The position numbers and the translations under genes were made by a program. 64,000 nucleotides of DNA from Salminus brasiliensis (taxonomy: Eukaryota; Chordata; Actinopteri; Characiformes; Bryconidae), in assembly GCF_030463535.1 (NCBI RefSeq), contig NC_132892.1, positions 30,400,936-30,464,935 on the forward strand. Reading direction: 5' to 3'. The notes under the pieces were generated by a model, which saw only the letters and a list, made by a program, of their open reading frames with translations, had not been told where the DNA came from and ran no database searches. Each line of letters begins with the position of its first letter. Position 1 is the stretch's first letter. Positions 55,680 to 64,000 of this stretch are shown piece after piece.

Positions 55680-58260
55680 TAACTACTGAATCTGACTGCT
55701 GAAGAACTGCTTAAGAGGGATTGCTTAAATGAACATAAAGTCAAAGCACCTACCTTCTGACCGGAGCTTCCTCCTTAACTCCTCATTTTCCTTCTCCTTT
55801 TTGCTGAGCTCTTTTTTATACTCTTCCTCCACTTCACGTCTGACTCTTTCTTCCTGAGCCCTCACATACATGTCAGGAGAATACGGCTGTGCTTCTATCT
55901 TTTTTATAATATCCTCCAACAGCTTTTCACCTGCTTGTTTGGAGGATTTCCCCATCTCTGTTTTCACTATTATGTGTCTCTGATCACACACAGCAAGAAG
56001 GTTCCTTATTTCTGTGCTGTGTTCAGTAAACTCTGTGACAGGTTGACTGATCGCATGCTCTGTTGTAAACAGGACTATTAAATTGTCTTTCACTCTGGAG
56101 CTGAAACTCTCCTGAATCTTCTTCATTTCTTCTTTGTCTTCATCAGTGAGGGGACCAACAGGAACAACGAAGAGGAAAGCATGGACTCCAGGGTCACAGA
56201 GAGAGACACAGTGGAGAGCTTCATACTTCACTTCCTTCTCTTGAGTGTAGCAGAGAGCTGGTATCTCCACCAGGGTAACTGAGCGTCCAGACACTGCTCC
56301 AGCTCTCCTCACACACGTTAAGCTGGGCTCTGGACTGCCCTGGCTCTGGCCCAGTATGAGGTCTGATATGGAGGCTTTCTGTGCTCCATCATGCCCACAC
56401 AGCACCAAGTTCAACCTCTGAGACACTGAATGAGAAAAACAACAAGCTTGTACCTATTAGTTAGGTTGTCAGGTAGTCAGTCACAACGAGAAACTCACAT
56501 GAGCGAAAAATACCAATGATGTAAAGATATTCAGTAATTTCATCCAAAAATATGAAGATATCAGAAATAATGGTTAGATACACACTGTAAAGGCATTATT
56601 CAAAAACCTTTGTACTTTTGGTGCAATGTTTAACATTATCATTTAAATTTTAGCCTACTAAGAACTGAATTATTGATGTATTTCTATGTTAATAAATAAA
56701 CTGTACACATAGTGATAAACTCGATTTAGATTTTGAACTTTTTTGACTTGTGTGACCCAGATTCTTCACTTAGTTTTACTTGGGGTTTGGTTGCAGGTTG
56801 TGATATTTAGAGCATTTAACTGCAATTAAACTGCTTTAACTCCTTAACACAGGGAGGTTTATTACACGTTAAGGTGTGTTATTCAGTAACTACAGGGGCT
56901 TCAGTACAAAATGGTGCTCTAACTGCTGAGCCACCACTGCCCCACAGTCACTTGTTTAAATTTGGTATTTGATGTTTCTGAAGAACAGAACATTTACACG
57001 TAATACAAAGAATTCAGTGTAGTAAATCCAGAGAGTAGGAATTCAGTGTAACTTACTGCATGGAGGCGGGGTTAGACTTCGCCTCCTCCGAGGTTGTAAT
57101 GGATCTGTGCCACAAACAGGAGTTACGAGTTACTTTCCCATGTACTAATGTTATGCAGCTGTGACATCTAATGCTAGGTGGAAGGCCACGTTAGGTCTCT
57201 ATATGTAAATCTAGAAGCATTCCAACAAATCCTCCAATGTTGAGATATCACCGCATTACTTAAAATGAGCATGCTGTTTTTATTCATACAAATATTATTT
57301 GTTAAAAACGTCCCTTTTTGCACTAAATTCCAAATGATTCCAGTGTTTTCCAGCTGTTTTAAACTAAACTCCCAATTCAAAAAAGATTCACTACATTAGA
57401 TCTGTCCATCAGACTGCACACTTCACATCAGTGTACTCCTTATACTTTAAAGTCAACACTGGTTCTGGTTTGAACACTATCGTATAGCCCACCGGTGTGA
57501 ACATTGTGAAAAATTATTTTAGTCTTTATGTAGATATTTCATATGGAATAATGGTGACATTCAGTACAGGAACTGTATTTTGCTGAACTAATAACAAACT
57601 TTCATGTAAAACCAATCAATAACTTACCAAAAATGTTTGGCCCTTTTTAAATGTTCTGTTATCGGTGAAGAATTCAATATGACAGCGGTTACTGATCCTA
57701 GTCCTGAAGTAACCCTAACTCTGAATCCAAATAATCAGTTCATTAACAAGCCCTTTCTGTGTTAATGTGTGTGTATAAAACCCTAAAATGTCCAGGGTGA
57801 GAAACTATGCTGTTTTATTTTTGCCTCTACTCAGGAATTATCACTCTGTGTCACCAGTGTTTGATATTAAATGTATTTATTTATAATGTATCATATTTAT
57901 TATGAAACTGTTGTTTTTACTAGTAATTACACCTGATCAAATACCACTGGCTTTAAATGATCTAATGAACTGTGATTTATAGAAACAGGTCAGTATTAAT
58001 ACATTTCAGTACATTAAATAACTAAGTAAGTAAGTAAGTAAGTAAAGTTTTCACATATAAAAGGTGCTGAATATGTGGTTAAACCTCGTATAGACTCTGG
58101 TAGTAACTCACTACTATCACTGTCTCTGTCTATAAGACACACTGCTGAACTGCATTAAACACTGGACTGGAACAGGCTTCTCTTTTTCATTACTCATTAT
58201 TTTAAAATTATTTTAATTGGGTTTTACAGAAACTGGATACTTACAGATACTCGACGCCAT
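51689..58260 (-). CDS. Two-GTPase-domain GIMAP/AIG1 protein with coiled coil and CaaX box (4 exons)
   Basis: On the - strand, exons are 58260-58245, 57104-57057, 56425-55754 and 53601-51689, all phase 1 with GT-AG sites; the product is 882 residues. Residues about 26-210 form a degenerate AIG1 GTPase domain (GHDGAQKA for the P-loop, VEIPAL for DTPG, FTTEHA for TRAD). A short helix with KKELSKKEKENEELRRK links to an intact AIG1 domain: P-loop GKTGNGKS 263-270, DTPG 311-314, TRADD 380-384. Residues about 455-870 are a highly charged coiled coil of E/K/R/Q. The C terminus is KKKSKCVIA, a CaaX box with a basic stretch. GIMAPs are membrane-associated GTPases of lymphocyte survival and vesicle traffic; fish have expanded, multi-domain members resembling GIMAP8. 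Exon 1 (16 nt, MASSI) and exon 2 are short and rest on splice consensus. The two large exons could have other upstream partners. Confidence 0.85.
53920..55545. mobile_element. Degraded Tc1-like transposon in the last gimap intron
   Basis: Reads on the + strand as pieces of a Tc1-family transposase gene with many stops: CACCAGGTTGGAAAAGGCTATAAAACC..., the GGTATCGGTGCCATGGTTTAGG region and CAGGATAATGGTCCAAAACATACC (the catalytic-core end). It is broken by shifts and by a C19 run at 54964-54982 followed by A-rich sequence. It is non-functional. Confidence 0.7.
55651..55680. repeat. (AAT)n microsatellite
   Basis: About ten AAT units, about 70 bp from the donor of gimap exon 3. Confidence 0.9.
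56905..56946 (-). mobile_element. SINE head fragment (reverse)
   Basis: CTCTAACTGCTGAGCCACCACTGCCCCA is the reverse complement of the 5' end of the SINE at 20080. Only the head remains, in a gimap intron. Confidence 0.7.
57105..58244 (-). other. gimap intron 1
   Basis: AT-rich sequence with no recognised repeat apart from an AAGT run at 58020-58045. The donor is ATCT|GTAAGT at 58244 and the acceptor GGCACAG at 57105. Confidence 0.55.
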
Positions 58261-58789
58261 TTCTGGGGGCTTTTGGAGCTGAAATCTAAAGTGGAATCAG
58301 GAAACTTTCAGCAGCTCCCTCTCCGAATCACAGGATCTGGTGTTTATAGTGTAGACTATTATTTATCCTCACATTTAGTCTGAAAGCTCATCTTACATCT
58401 CACTTCTAAATATAGCGTAATCTGAAGCCCTGGGTCCGCCTCTCTGATCCAGGGTCTGTCTGTGGCTCTGTCTTCATAACTTTCATAACGACATATTCAT
58501 ATTTATGATCATAAATAACAGTATTGTTGAGTGTTACCTGGGTTTAAACCTACACTGGGTTCAGTTCACTCACTGTATGTGCTCCTGAGCACTTGGGGTC
58601 TACGCCTAATTCCTAAACTCCATTTCTGCGTCATTACAATTCACACATCTGCCACTAGATGGCGCTATAGTATCATCAGCGGCTGTTACAGCGCTGTCTC
58701 TTTACTGATGGTTTGCCAGGTAAGTAAGGTAAGGCAAGACGACTGTAAGCACACCTTCAGTCCAGATATTTTAATATTCCAGTGAAGTA

Positions 58790-59343
58790 CACTGAAGTTA
58801 TGCAAAACTATAATCGACATTTATCGAAATATGATATTATTTATGTAAACAAAATAGTACAGATGTAATGTACCCTTCTCACCAACGATTGCTGTTGTTT
58901 ATTCTTGTAAGAATAATTTCAGCCCTTAGATTACTGCTATAATACACAGTACACACAAATATATCATACCATTAATTATGCTTATTCATAACACATGACA
59001 TCATCTTTTGATAAATACATTAATTAATAATAAAAAGACAGAAAAAAAGTATATTACTGAACATTAATATACTCTTAATATTATAATTAAAACGACTGGA
59101 ATCCAATCAGGATACTTCATACCCTTATTACTGTGATTGACAGGTGTTTAAACCAATCGGCGTCCTGTATTGTCCCACCAACGGCCAATCGTTGGTCAAA
59201 CTGAGCAGGTTCAGCTGCGGGTCTGGGGAGGAGGGGGCGGGACAGGCAGTTCTCCAGTGTTTTGTAATTAGTCTGCGGTAGACATTTAAAACTACTGCGG
59301 TCATTTAGCACTCGTTGTTCCCTGTTGGTCCTTTAAAAATCTC
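58790..59343 (+). promoter_or_regulatory. Possible promoter ahead of duplicated segment copy B
   Basis: AT-rich to 59110, then a GC-richer 200-bp patch. It has CCAAT motifs (CCAATC at about 59154 and 59186), a GC box GGGGGCGGGAC (about 59233) and a TATA-like TTTAAAAC at about 59285. Just downstream begins the exon-like segment at 59344. Copy A lacks this sequence upstream, so only copy B may retain its own promoter. Inference only. Confidence 0.35.
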
Positions 59344-59839
59344 AAATCCCTCGTTTGAAGCCAACACGGCAGCTCTGATGATCTGTAAACCATACCCCTC
59401 ACCAACTACCTGGTGAAATGAGCTGAAGATCAGCGAATGAACGCAGCGGGTCACGAGCCGGAGTCTCCGTTTTTAAATGAAAACGCTCGCGAGTTCAGTT
59501 CTGAGGTAAACCGTTGAGAACCGTTGGAGCTCCGAGCTTCGCTTAGGCTCTTTCAGGTGAGACCAGTGTGTTTAATAACCCTCAATATTTACTCATATTT
59601 AATGTAGAGTTCAGCTGTTTGTGCTGCTTTTTACACAGTAACATTGGTTGAGACTGGATATGTAGAAATACTCAAGTATTTGAACTGTTTAACGGGCTTA
59701 TAAGTTACAGCTCTGTTCAGAAATCGTCAAGTAAACACAGATTTAGGAGCTGCTGGTGTTAAATATTAAACCCACACAGATTAAGACTAATGAAACTATA
59801 TATTATCATGTTTATTGAGGGAAAATCCAATGTTCAAAT
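59344..59839 (+). repeat. Duplicated exon-like segment, copy B
   Basis: The same 496 bp as 41258-41753 with one substitution (T at 59474). Here the frame from ATG 59437 continues through TTA instead of TGA and stays open to TGA 59515-59517 (26 codons), or through a weak donor GAG|GTAAAC at 59505. The main donor TTTCAG|GTGAGACC is at about 59557. Confidence 0.85.
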
Positions 59840-59899
59840 TAGCTCACTACAATTTCCTAATTTAACCACATTCCTCAACGACTTCTCATCAGTCTGTTC

Positions 59900-61125
59900 C
59901 CACTGGGGTAGATGTAGTAGATGTAGTAGTAGGAGTAGTAGATGTAGATGTAGTATTAGTGGTTGACAGTAGATGTAGCTAAGAGTAGTAGTAGATGTAG
60001 TAGTAGATGTAGTTTTAGTAGTAGATGTAGGAGTAGTTTTAGTAGTATTAGTAGTAGTAGATGTAGGAGTAGTTTTAGTAGTAGTAGATGTAGCTAGGAG
60101 TAGTAGTAGTAGTAGGAGTATATGTAGTATTAGTAGGAGTAGTAGATGTAGTAGTAGATGTAGTATTAGTAGTAGATGTAGTTTTAGTAGTAGTAAAAAT
60201 AGAAGTACTAGTAAAAGTAGTAGTAGTAGAAGTATTAGTAGGAGTAGTATTAGTAATAGTAGATGTAGGAGTAGTATTAGTAGTAGATGTAGGAGTAGTA
60301 TTAGTAGTAGTAGATGTAGTAGTAGTTTTAGTAGTAGTAGATGTAGGAGTAGTTTTAGTAGTAGTAGATGTAGTATTAGTAGTAGATGTAGGAGTAGTAA
60401 TAGTAGTAGTAGATGTAGTATTAGTGGTAGATGTAGTAGTAGGAGTAGATGTAGTATTAGTAGGAGTAGTATTAGTAGTAGTAGATGTAGTAGTAGGAGT
60501 AGATGTAGTAGTGGTAGGAGTAGTATTAGTAGTAGTAGATGTAGCTAGGAGTAGTAGTAGTAGTAGATGTAGTAGTAGTAGTAGTAGATGTAGCTAGGAG
60601 TAGTAGTTTTAGTATTAGTAGATGTAGGATTAGTTGTAGTAGTAGTAGAAGTAGTATTAGTAGTAGATGTAGTAGGAGGAGTAGATGTAGCTAGGAGTAG
60701 TATTAGTAGTAGTAGATGTAGTAGTAGGAGTAGATGTAGTAGTGGTAGGAGTAGTATTAGTAGTAGTAGATGTAGTAGTAGTAGTAGATGTAGCTAGGAG
60801 TAGTAGTTTTAGTATTAGTAAATGTAGGATTAGTAGTAGTAGTAGATGTAGCTAGGAGTAGTAGTAGGAGTAGATGTAGAGGTAGGAGATGTAGTATTAG
60901 TAGTAGATGTAGTAGTGGTAGTAGTTTTAGTAGTAGTAGATGTAGGAGTAGTTGTAGTAGTAGTAGGAGTAGTATTAGTAGTAGATGTAGTAGTAGGAGT
61001 AGATGTAGTAGTGGTAGGAGTAGTTGTAGTAGTGGTAGTAGATGTAGTAGTAGGAGTAGATGTAGTAGTGGTAGGAGTAGTTGTAGTAGTTGTAGTAGAG
61101 GTCATAGTACTAGTAGAGGTAAACA
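59900..61125 (+). repeat. GTA-rich imperfect array after copy B
   Basis: Begins TCCCACTGGGGTAGATGTAG like the 41806 array but is built of irregular GTAGATGTAGTAGTAGGAGTAG-type units with TAGCTAGGAGTAG variants. It lacks the regular 38-bp period. Val-rich + and Thr-rich - frames are artefacts. Confidence 0.9.
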
Positions 61126-61365
61126 ACTTCCAAATTTAACCACATTCCTCCACGTCTTTTCAACTAATCTGTGCCCTCTGGGGTAGATGTAGTATTAGTA
61201 GTTGAGGTAGTAGAAGTATTAGTAGGAGTAGTTTTAGTAGTAGTAGATGTAGTATTAGTAGTATTAGTAGATGTAGTAGTAGGAGTAGTTTTAGTAGTAG
61301 TAGATGTAGTAGTAGTGGTAGTAGTAAACGTAGAAGTAGTAGTAGTATTAGTAGATGTAGCCTGC
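61126..61365 (+). repeat. Second GTA array with its own leader
   Basis: The leader AATTTAACCACATTCCTCCACG...CTCTGGGGTAGATGTAG repeats the array start at 59858-59912. About 185 bp of GTAGTAG-type sequence follows, then ACTTTGTAGTTTTTCTATTATTTTAC as after the other arrays. Confidence 0.8.
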
Positions 61366-61429
61366 TTACTTTGTAGTTTTTCTATTATTTTACTATCATT
61401 TAAAGTCTTAGTACTTAATGAAATATCCT

Positions 61430-61854
61430 GAACTGGACGACATCTGGTGGACCCTTCTCTTTGGCTCTTTCAGGTAAGAATGCTATGTATAATTAATGTA
61501 TAATATATACTAATATCTTAAAGTTACTTTGAGTGTTTGTGCTGCTTTTTAGAGAAAAACAACCTTAAAATTATTCAGATTAGTTGGTTGATCCTGGATT
61601 TGTAAAAATATTAAAGTATTTGAACTGTTAACTGTAATGGGCTTATATGTTATGTTTCTGTTCAGAAATCAAGTCACACAGTCAAGTAAACACAGATTTA
61701 GGGCTGGTTATTATATTAAATACACACACACACATACACACACAATAAGACTAAAGAACCTACATATTAAGTGAAAACTCAGTGTTAAAATGACCACTTC
61801 CAAGTTCAACCACGTTTCCTCAATGTCCTTTAAACTAATCTGTTCCCACTGGGG
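61430..61854 (+). repeat. Diverged third copy of the exon/intron segment (copy C)
   Basis: GGCTCTTTCAG|GTAAG at about 61464, TTTGTGCTGCTTTTTA, AAGTATTTGAACTGTTAAC, GTCAAGTAAACACAGATTTAGG and the array leader ATCTGTTCCCACTGGGGTAGA line up in order with 41461-41815. Clearly older than copies A and B. Confidence 0.8.
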
Positions 61855-62150
61855 TAGACAAAGTATTAGTAGTTGATATAAAGTAGTAGCAGTATTAGTA
61901 CTAGTAGAAGTAGTATTATAAGTAGTAGTGGTAGTAAAATTAGAAGTAGTTTTAGTAGTAGCAGTATTAGTACTAGTAGAAGTAGTATTATAAGTAGTAG
62001 TGGTAGTAAAATTAGAAGTAGTTTTAGTAGTAGCAGTATTAGTACTAGTAGAAGTAGTATTATAAGTAGTAGTGGTAGTAAAATTAGGAGTAGTTTTAGA
62101 TGTAGATGTAGATGTAGCTGTAGGAGTAGATGTAGTAGTAGAACAAAAAA
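61855..62150 (+). repeat. Short GTA-type array after copy C
   Basis: Three to four near-identical units of about 67 bp containing AAAATTAGAAGTAGTTTTAG and AGCAGTATTAGTACTAGTAG, then degenerate GTA repeats. Confidence 0.85.
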
Positions 62151-62224
62151 GTAATAGTAGTAATAGTATAGTATAACTAAACTAGGAGTTTTCTAATATT
62201 ATACTACCACTTAAAATCTTAGAT

Positions 62225-62495
62225 GACGTCAGGTGGATCAGACGTCCAATGGACCACCACCATCACCGTTTTCAGTCTACCCGAGAGGCTGGCCTGCACC
62301 TACGTCCCAGACCTTTTACTGTCATGTCACTGATGATATGTACAGCTGTGGCCCAAAAGAACCAGAGTTTGACCTCCCTGTGCCAGTACAGTTCAGAAGG
62401 AATTGTACAATTATATTACGCTTGAGTGAAACACAGACAACATTTGGAATAAATCAATTTTTTAGTAAATTAAAAAGTGTGGACATAAAATGATT
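62225..62495 (+). pseudogene. Possible decayed coding exon after copy C
   Basis: An 86-codon open frame (62233-62493) starting from a non-ATG codon, with DQTSNGPPPSPFS near its start. This faintly resembles the short repeated exons ahead of fish NLR (NLRC3-like) genes. The latter half looks unrelated. I would not call it a gene without homology support. Confidence 0.2.
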
Positions 62496-62990
62496 AGGAA
62501 CATTATTTAAAACATACATACAGCATCCATAATGGTGATCATCTCAAATCACAGAAAAGGCTTTTTAGACTAATTAAATCATGAGTTTTAGTTTTAAGGA
62601 CATCTGATCACATTATTCAAACACTACCAAAATGTTCAGATTAAATAATAAGCAAACAAAATAAAGGATAAACACAGTCTGCATATACAGCAAACTGTGC
62701 CGATGAGACACAGGGTTACATATGGACAAACGAAGAGGAGGCAGGACAGATAAACACTATAAAAGTGGAATGGATTAAAAGTATCCATTATTATTTATTG
62801 ATTATGCTATAATCCATTACACATATTTATGCCATATTTGTAATATAATCACTCTCATTGTTTAGGCAAACATGATTATTAAAAAGTAAACATCTTAATC
62901 ATTTCAGTAAAATGTTTCTTACTGATTTTAATTACACTCACCAAAAACTACCACTGGTGTTTTCAAAGAAACATGAAATTACTGTCACAC
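62480..62990. repeat. Post-array segment, paralogous to 50690-51250
   Basis: Same order of motifs as the A-unit segment with many substitutions (roughly 80-85% by eye). It marks the end of a large segmental duplication. Confidence 0.75.
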
Positions 62991-62999
62991 AAAAACCTT

Positions 63000-63260
63000 G
63001 TATCTCCATTTTTGCTGTTTTTGACTCTTTGTCATAATGTGAAGCAGTTGTTGTTGGTAGTAGTTCTTTACTTATTCTTTATTATTCTCTGTCTGTACTG
63101 TGTTGTGTTGTCTGTCCGCACTTGTTTGTGTTGCACTTGTGTTCTATATGCACTGTCTATGTTGCACCATGGTCCTGGAGGAACGTTGTTTAGTTTCACT
63201 GTGTACTCTGTATGTAGCTGAAATGACAATTAAACCCACTTGACTTGACTTGACTTGGCT
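63000..63260 (+). mobile_element. LINE 3' tail
   Basis: CACTGTGTACTCTGTATGTAGCTGAAATGACAATTAAACC followed by (TTGAC)n at 63239-63263 is typical of the 3' end of fish non-LTR retrotransposons with short tandem tails. Confidence 0.6.
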
Positions 63261-63599
63261 TGACATTTGTAAGGGCTGGCTCCAGGGCTCAGCCACCTCG
63301 GGCCACCAGAGGGAGACAAAATGTATCTTCTGGAGCCAATCAAGCCCAACACCTGGGCTAAGGGCTTCATTGGGGAGACACACAGACACACATTGCTGTC
63401 ACGAGGACAGCCGGGCAAAGGGTTGAGAACTCTTGCTCTCCCCTCATCTTTGCTCTTCCCATGACTCTTGAGTCCTCTTTAAAAAAACCTGCACTCCAGT
63501 TAATTTTCTTCTGTGGGTCCTATTAACCACTAGCTCACCTAGTAAGGAGGTCGTGCTGTAACCAACACTAGGTTTGATTCCCTTCTCAGGGTGAGCCAC

Positions 63600-63690
63600 T
63601 ACAACTTTTTGTGATGAATGGACCAATAGAAATGCTCCACAATGACTTGGAAAAAAATCTTTTTTTCATTGACTTCCTTTGAAGAAGAAG
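63600..63690. mobile_element. MITE-like repeat fragment
   Basis: GATGAATGGACCAATAGAAATGCTCC and CACAATGACTTGGAAAAAAATC match 51485-51530 and, in reverse, 29560-29615. Confidence 0.55.
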
Positions 63691-63729
63691 GAGAGCTGGG
63701 CAGGGAGGGATCAGATGACGATGCCAAGA

Positions 63730-63956
63730 CGAGGAAGATGACTCCACCTTTCCTGCCCAAAAGCCTAGACCTCCCAACGCCGCCGACATGGGCTCTTAGG
63801 CTGACAGCAACCTGTATGAGGTGTGTAAACGGGCCGCCGCCAAACTGGCCATACCGTGGTTAGGTGCACTTAACGAAGATGGGACCTTTATGATTAAAAA
63901 CAGCTCCCCCACCTCAAACCCCCTGTCAGGGCCCTGTGTAGTATATAGATAGGACA
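63730..63956 (+). pseudogene. Retroelement gag-like fragment at the window edge
   Basis: The + frame contains DSNLYEVCKRAAAKLAIPWL then NEDGTFMI, resembling the N-terminal part of gag-like ORFs of fish retrotransposons. An in-frame TAG precedes it and another closes it. It may continue beyond 64000. Confidence 0.35.
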
Positions 63957-64000
63957 GCTGGTTTTAGGAGGTACGATCAGCTTTTTGTGTCATAAACTCT

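Noticed and set aside
62233-62493. A genuine NLR exon
   Set aside because: The resemblance is limited to a few residues, the start is not ATG and no NACHT or LRR sequence is nearby. It is kept only as a weak pseudogene candidate.

Overview
The window is vertebrate nuclear DNA from a teleost fish. Intron-rich genes carry GT-AG splice sites, tRNA-derived SINEs, Tc1-like transposon relics and microsatellites are abundant, and there are no bacterial operons. The repeat families and the two-GTPase GIMAP gene suggest an ostariophysan fish (characin or catfish type), but that is inference. Almost all long open frames on CA/TG, GA or GTA repeats are spurious. Four real protein genes can be assembled exon by exon.

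Layout. (1) 1-3.6 kb: repeat-rich intergenic DNA. (2) 3.64-10.65 kb (+): a Delta-type Notch ligand of 771 residues in 11 coding exons, best matched to deltaA (dla), with a TATA box, a long 3' UTR and a poly(A) signal. (3) 10.7-14.8 kb: intergenic, mostly transposon fragments. (4) 14.88-37.9 kb (+): a TRIOBP-type actin-binding gene. A long form (1,109 residues) has a Ser/Arg/Asn-rich N-terminal half. A short Tara-like form (528 residues) starts from its own two-codon exon at 21016. Its introns hold most of the transposons and two sizeable inverted repeats. (5) 39.69-40.82 kb (-): smdt1 (EMRE), the small essential regulator of the mitochondrial calcium uniporter, in two coding exons. (6) 41.26-51.6 kb: a 496-bp exon-like segment, an 8.6-kb minisatellite of 38/39-bp GTA-rich units, and LINE and MITE remnants. 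(7) 51.69-58.26 kb (-): a four-exon GIMAP gene of 882 residues with a degenerate GTPase domain, an intact GTPase domain, a roughly 400-residue coiled coil and a C-terminal CaaX box. A Tc1-like relic lies in its last intron. (8) 59.1-64 kb: a nearly perfect second copy of the 496-bp segment, a diverged third copy, further GTA arrays, more LINE and MITE remnants, and a retroelement gag-like fragment at the edge.

The genes act in separate systems: lateral inhibition (Delta), actin cytoskeleton (TRIOBP), mitochondrial calcium uptake (EMRE) and lymphocyte or innate GTPases (GIMAP). The most unusual parts are the predicted prenylated GIMAP, the giant minisatellite inside a three-fold repeated segment, and the inverted duplication of a triobp exon. 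Exon joins rest on splice consensus, phase agreement and remembered family sequence; no search was run.
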